Shown piece after piece: positions 6,100 through 8,081 of a DNA stretch of 8,081 nt; position 1 is the first letter of the stretch; each line of letters begins with the position of its first letter. The notes under the pieces are model-generated. The model was given only the letters and a program-made list of their open reading frames with translations. It was not told where the DNA came from and ran no database searches. Source of the stretch: Spirochaeta sp. (GTDB taxonomy: Bacteria; Spirochaetota; Spirochaetia; DSM-27196; Alkalispirochaetaceae); NCBI GenBank assembly GCA_027859055.1, contig JAQIBO010000231.1, positions 1-8,081 on the forward strand, read 5' to 3'. A program made the translations under genes and the position numbers.

Positions 6100-6128
6100 A
6101 GAGTAGTACCTCCGCAGCGGTGCGGCAA
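6100..6128 (-). promoter_or_regulatory. Candidate promoter of the HEPN/MNT module
   Basis: On the minus strand TTGCCG (6128-6123) and TACTCT (6105-6100) are separated by 17 bp. Transcription would start near 6093, about 3 nt before ATG 6090. Within the spacer and -35, CCGC (6112-6115) and GCGG (6122-6125) form a small inverted repeat that could be a regulator site. The -35 is only a partial match. Confidence 0.45.
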
Positions 6129-6184
6129 CCGCCCGGCCCCCAAACAGAGGGTGGGACAGCCCAGTCGCGGGAGCTGTTTCACCG

Positions 6185-7096
6185 TTACGTTGCCCGCGTC
6201 TGCGGCCGCTCGGGACGATTGACGAGGTAGAGCCCGATGATCACCAGGACCGCCCCGGCGATAACCGGGCCGGTGAGGACCTCACCAAGGAGCACCACGC
6301 CAAGAATGATCGCCGATACCGGTTCCAGATTGAGAAAGATCGCCGTCTCGTTGGCGCCGATATCGCGAATTCCCTGGTAGTAGAAGAGGTACGCCAGGCC
6401 GGCGGCGCCGAAGCTCAGGTAGAGAATCCCGCCCCAGGTACCGATACCCTGCGCTCCCAGTTCAGCGATTCCCCCGCGGTGAATCGCGATGGGGGTGAGC
6501 AACAGCGCACCGAGTATGGAGGAGTAGGTCAGGACGGTCAGGGGCGTGAGCGTTCGCATCGCTGAACGGGCAAGAATGGTGTACGCCGCCCACGCCACCA
6601 CGCACCCGAGGAGGAACGCGTCTCCAACGGAGATGCCCCCGGCGATCACCGCACCGATATCCCCGTTGGTGATCGTGATGATTGCTCCGACAAATGCCAC
6701 GACAATGCCGATCAGCGTGTTACGTCCTGCAGGTTCGTGAAAACCGATGACCAGAATCAGCGCCACCGCCGAGGGGGCAAACGCAATAATCACCGAACTG
6801 CGGACGGCGGTAATCGTCTGGAGTCCGGAAAAGAGAAACAGGTTGAACAGGAGCACCCCCGCCACGGTCAGAGCAAAGAGCAGTCCCGCCTCACGGCGCG
6901 TCGGCCGGGGCAGGCGCCCGTGGATAATTCTGAGCGCCGGAACGAGAAACAGGCTGACCAGGGCAAAGCGGATCCACGTGGTGGTCAGCGGCGGGAGATC
7001 CGCGGAAACGACGCGTCCGGCAACGAGGGAACCGCCCCACAGTATCGGCGCGAGGGTGATCTTGATGTACGAGATAACAGTTGTCCGGTCCGACAT
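6185..7096 (-). CDS. EamA/DMT-superfamily transporter
   Basis: A 303-residue integral membrane protein with the ten-helix, two-repeat layout of the drug/metabolite transporter superfamily. The first half starts 'APILWGGSLVAGRVVSADLPPLTTTWIRFALVSLFLVP', the classic EamA opening, and continues with 'ALTVAGVLLFNLFLFSGLQTITAVRSSVIIAFAPSAVALI'. The second half repeats it with 'GDAFLLGCVVAWAAYTILAR', 'YLFYYQGIRDIGANETAIFLNLEPVSAIILGVVLLGEVLTG' and a last helix 'VIAGAVLVIIGLYLV'. EamA proteins export amino acids, purines or other metabolites; the substrate cannot be predicted. Length is normal and both repeats are complete. Its ATG lies 25 nt downstream of the stop of the small lipoprotein gene, so it may be co-transcribed with it. 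No clear Shine-Dalgarno is visible. No strong terminator follows before the HEPN promoter. Confidence 0.88.
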   Translation of the reverse strand: MSDRTTVISYIKITLAPILWGGSLVAGRVVSADLPPLTTTWIRFALVSLFLVPALRIIHGRLPRPTRREAGLLFALTVAGVLLFNLFLFSGLQTITAVRSSVIIAFAPSAVALILVIGFHEPAGRNTLIGIVVAFVGAIITITNGDIGAVIAGGISVGDAFLLGCVVAWAAYTILARSAMRTLTPLTVLTYSSILGALLLTPIAIHRGGIAELGAQGIGTWGGILYLSFGAAGLAYLFYYQGIRDIGANETAIFLNLEPVSAIILGVVLLGEVLTGPVIAGAVLVIIGLYLVNRPERPQTRAT

Positions 7097-7110
7097 CCCG
7101 CGACGGTACT

Positions 7111-7170
7111 ACACAGAACGGCTATCGCTCAATGAGGTGGTTGAAATAGTCGAAGGTTATTGAGGTGTTA
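7111..7170. repeat. Direct repeat: conserved 3' end of lipoprotein copy 1
   Basis: This stretch, covering the last codons (ending FNHLIER-stop) and 11 nt beyond the stop, recurs at 7645-7704 with only a few differences. The offset is 534 bp. Homology stops sharply at ACACAG on the outer side of both copies, marking the edge of the duplicated unit. Confidence 0.8.
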
Positions 7171-7598
7171 CCATCGATCAGAACAGACGACGGTATGTTG
7201 GTCCGCTCGCCTATTCCGGTATCGATCTCGCCGTTGCCGTTAAGATCGATCAGAATATGACACTGGTACTCTCCCCATCCGGGCTCACCGACCCAATCTT
7301 CCGTCGTGGGGTTCCAATTGCCGTCGGGAACCTTGAGACGGAGTGTTTCATCGGTGTTGCCGATGACCAAGTCGTTTATCGCTACCATATTGGCAAGATT
7401 ATAGACGTCATCGGTGCCTGCAAAATACAGCGCTACCCAATATCCAGCTGTACCCAGAGCAACGACATCACCGTCGATTCCCAGAACAGCGACATCCAGC
7501 GTTCCGGGATCCGCTGTTTGTGACCCGTTGTTGCACCCGCTTGCCGCAACAAGAAATACGAGAACGATGAAACTGACGACGATCCATCGGTTGTTCAT
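7122..7598 (-). CDS. Small lipoprotein, array copy 1 (complete)
   Basis: A 158-residue protein with a lipoprotein signal: MNNRWIVVSF, hydrophobic VLVFLVAA, and lipobox A-S-G-Cys22. A short linker (NNGSQTADPGT) precedes a strand-rich domain. Features include 'VAVLGIDGDVVALGTAGYWVALYF' (37-59), 'WVGEPGWGEYQCHILIDLNGNGEIDTGIG' (102-130) and 'SVLIDGNTSITFDYFNHLIER' at the end. D118-x-N-x-N-x-x-x-D126 has the spacing of an EF-hand/dockerin-like calcium loop, so Ca2+ binding is possible but unproven. I do not recognise the family; the overall pattern suggests a beta-sandwich surface or periplasmic lipoprotein. It has a paralog C-terminal part at 7656-7958 and a paralog N-terminus on the opposite strand at 7982. 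A promoter at 7611-7639 leaves only about 6 nt of leader, and the ribosome-binding site (AAGTGA) is weak. The EamA gene follows after 25 nt. Confidence 0.82.
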   Translation of the reverse strand: MNNRWIVVSFIVLVFLVAASGCNNGSQTADPGTLDVAVLGIDGDVVALGTAGYWVALYFAGTDDVYNLANMVAINDLVIGNTDETLRLKVPDGNWNPTTEDWVGEPGWGEYQCHILIDLNGNGEIDTGIGERTNIPSSVLIDGNTSITFDYFNHLIER

Positions 7599-7631
7599 TG
7601 GTTCACTTAAATTGTAAACCCGCCGGCACCG
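7412..7631. repeat. 10-bp inverted repeats flanking the promoter/signal-peptide segment of copy 1
   Basis: CGGTGCCTGC (7412-7421, inside the coding region at residues AGT) and GCCGGCACCG (7622-7631, in the promoter spacer) are inverted repeats matching at 9 of 10 positions. They bracket a 200-bp segment with the -10, the start codon and the first 59 codons. The equivalent 10-mer, CGGTTCCGGC (7949-7958), is exactly where the other paralog is broken and inverted. Confidence 0.65.
7500..7631 (-). repeat. Left arm of a 132-bp inverted repeat (5' leader and signal peptide, copy 1)
   Basis: Read on the minus strand, this arm aligns without gaps to 7949-8080 on the plus strand. About 112 of 132 positions are identical by eye, with identical runs of 18-20 bp. 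It spans the promoter spacer, -10, start codon and lipoprotein signal. The arms are separated by 317 bp. Confidence 0.85.
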
Positions 7632-7639
7632 TCGCGCAA
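7611..7639 (-). promoter_or_regulatory. Candidate promoter of lipoprotein copy 1
   Basis: On the minus strand TTGCGC (7639-7634) and TACAAT (7616-7611) are spaced by 17 bp. The -10 belongs to the inverted-repeat arm but the -35 lies just outside it (the arm ends at 7631). The ATG is 12 nt after the -10, so the leader would be very short. Confidence 0.5.
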
Positions 7640-7644
7640 CAAAA

Positions 7645-7704
7645 ACACAGAACGGCTATCGCTCAATGAGGTCGTTGAAATAGTCGAGGGTTATTGTGGT
7701 GTCG
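7645..7704. repeat. Direct repeat: conserved 3' end of lipoprotein copy 2
   Basis: This matches 7111-7170 almost base for base, including the LIER-stop end of the gene and 11 nt of downstream sequence. By contrast, the middle of the two genes is much more divergent. Confidence 0.8.
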
Positions 7705-7958
7705 CCGTCAATAAACACGGTTGATGGATAATCGTTAGTCCGGTCGCCAACGCCTTCCTCAAGGTCACCTGTGCCGTTTACGTCGATCAGAATGTAGAGA
7801 TCGTATTTGCCCCACCCGGGGTCACCCATCCAGACGCTGCCGTTCGGTGCGAACGTTCCGGAGTTGCCTTCCAGAGTGATCGTTTCCTCCGTCTGAACGA
7901 TCGGGATGGATAAAAGGGCAAGACAGTTTGCGGAGTCATAGATATCACCGGTTCCGGC
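7656..7958 (-). pseudogene. Lipoprotein array copy 2, lacking its N-terminal part
   Basis: The last 100 codons align with residues 60-158 of copy 1: 'AGTGDIYDSAN' for 'AGTDDVYNLAN', 'WMGDPGWGKYDLYILIDVNGTGDLEEGVGDRTN' for 'WVGEPGWGEYQCHILIDLNGNGEIDTGIGERTN', and the shared 'DYFN.LIER' end. Homology stops abruptly at the Ala codon at 7958. Upstream the frame stays open to an ATG at 8039, but it reads the antisense of another copy's signal peptide and encodes no export signal. As it stands it cannot make the lipoprotein. Divergence from copy 1 is at the level of separate paralogs (roughly half the residues), but the frame has no internal stops, so the break is not old decay. The calcium-like loop is partly lost (DVNGTGDLE). 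The break point coincides with the 10-bp inverted-repeat sequence, suggesting loss of the N-terminus by inversion. Confidence 0.75.
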
Positions 7959-8080
7959 GGGTCTACAATTCAGGTGAACCAATGAACAACCGGTGGATCG
8001 TTGTATTCTCCATCGTTCTCGTATTTCTTGATGCGTCAAGCGGGTGCAACAACGGGGTAAACACTGCGGATCCGGGGACG
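7949..8080 (+). repeat. Right arm of the 132-bp inverted repeat
   Basis: This is the plus-strand counterpart of 7500-7631. Its first ten bases (CGGTTCCGGC) belong to two homologies at once: the leader of the plus-strand copy and, on the other strand, the coding sequence of copy 2 (GCCGGAACCG, reading A-G-T). The arm probably continues past the window edge. Confidence 0.85.
7964..7969 (+). promoter_or_regulatory. -10 box of the plus-strand lipoprotein copy, without a matching -35
   Basis: TACAAT is conserved with copy 1, but the hexamer 17 bp upstream (7941-7946) is GATATC, not the TTGCGC seen for copy 1. The downstream AGGTGA (7972-7977) is a better ribosome-binding site than copy 1 has. In this orientation transcription from it is predicted to be weak. 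Confidence 0.45.
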
Positions 8081-8081
8081 C
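7982..8081 (+). CDS. Lipoprotein array copy 3, N-terminus only (runs off the right edge)
   Basis: Thirty-three codons are visible. They encode MNNRWIVVFSIVLVF, a hydrophobic core, the lipobox S-S-G-Cys22 and the linker NNGVNTADPGT, nearly identical to the start of copy 1. AGGTGA lies 4 nt before the ATG. It is oriented opposite to copies 1 and 2. It may be the displaced start of copy 2 or the start of a third complete gene; the window ends before this can be decided. If it is the displaced start, homology to copy 1 should end at about residue 59, near 8159-8168, at another copy of the 10-mer. Confidence 0.8.
   Translation, partial: MNNRWIVVFSIVLVFLDASSGCNNGVNTADPGT

Noticed and set aside
6157..6176. 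Hairpin (CAGCCC with GGGAGCTG) as a terminator for the transporter gene
   Set aside because: The stem is short and bulged and has no T-tract on either strand.
6737..7163. Plus-strand frames opposite the transporter gene
   Set aside because: They are arginine-rich, low-complexity antisense translations; the minus-strand frame gives a clear ten-helix EamA protein.
1..8081. tRNA, rRNA, CRISPR array, insertion sequence or recombinase gene
   Set aside because: I looked for cloverleaf ends, regular spacer-repeat arrays and transposase or invertase motifs and saw none.

Overview
This is a GC-rich bacterial window. It is rich in secreted proteins and lipoproteins, including a signal-peptide FecR-domain protein, small lipoproteins with loose lipoboxes and a periplasmic beta-propeller. 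Together these point tentatively to a free-living spirochaete (Spirochaetota). No rRNA, tRNA or marker protein settles the taxonomy.

Layout from left to right. (1) Positions 1-1401, minus strand: the first 467 codons of an exported protein ending in an NHL-type beta-propeller; the C-terminus lies off the left edge. (2) Positions 1545-3600, plus strand: an envelope operon. It holds a small lipoprotein gene broken by an in-frame TAA, a FecR-domain protein and a second small lipoprotein, and it ends at a strong intrinsic terminator. (3) Positions 3717-4433, plus: a class I glutamine amidotransferase-like protein. (4) Positions 4532-5186, plus: a type II toxin-antitoxin module with an AbrB-like antitoxin and a RelE/ParE-fold toxin. 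Its promoter carries inverted repeats that look like an autoregulatory operator. (5) Positions 6128-5205, minus: a second module, HEPN (HepT-like) plus minimal nucleotidyltransferase (MntA-like). It converges on the first with only 18 bp between the stop codons. (6) Positions 7096-6185, minus: an EamA/DMT-type transporter. (7) Positions 7111-8081: an array of paralogous small lipoproteins. It contains a complete minus-strand copy (7598-7122), a minus-strand copy lacking its N-terminal part (7656-7958), and a plus-strand copy starting at 7982 and running off the right edge.

The most unusual part is the lipoprotein array. The headless minus-strand copy and the plus-strand start meet at one 10-bp sequence. 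In the intact copy, versions of that 10-mer flank the promoter/signal-peptide segment in inverted orientation. The intact minus start region (7500-7631) and the plus start region (7949-8080) form a gap-free 132-bp inverted repeat. The edge of this repeat falls between the -35 and -10 of the predicted promoter, so only one of the two starts now has a -35 at the right distance. This looks like a past inversion and possibly a live promoter switch between lipoprotein paralogs. It is an inference and can be tested with flanking sequence and long reads.

A second recurring feature is promoter placement: several candidate -10 hexamers lie only 6-12 nt before the start codon, suggesting leaderless or nearly leaderless transcripts.
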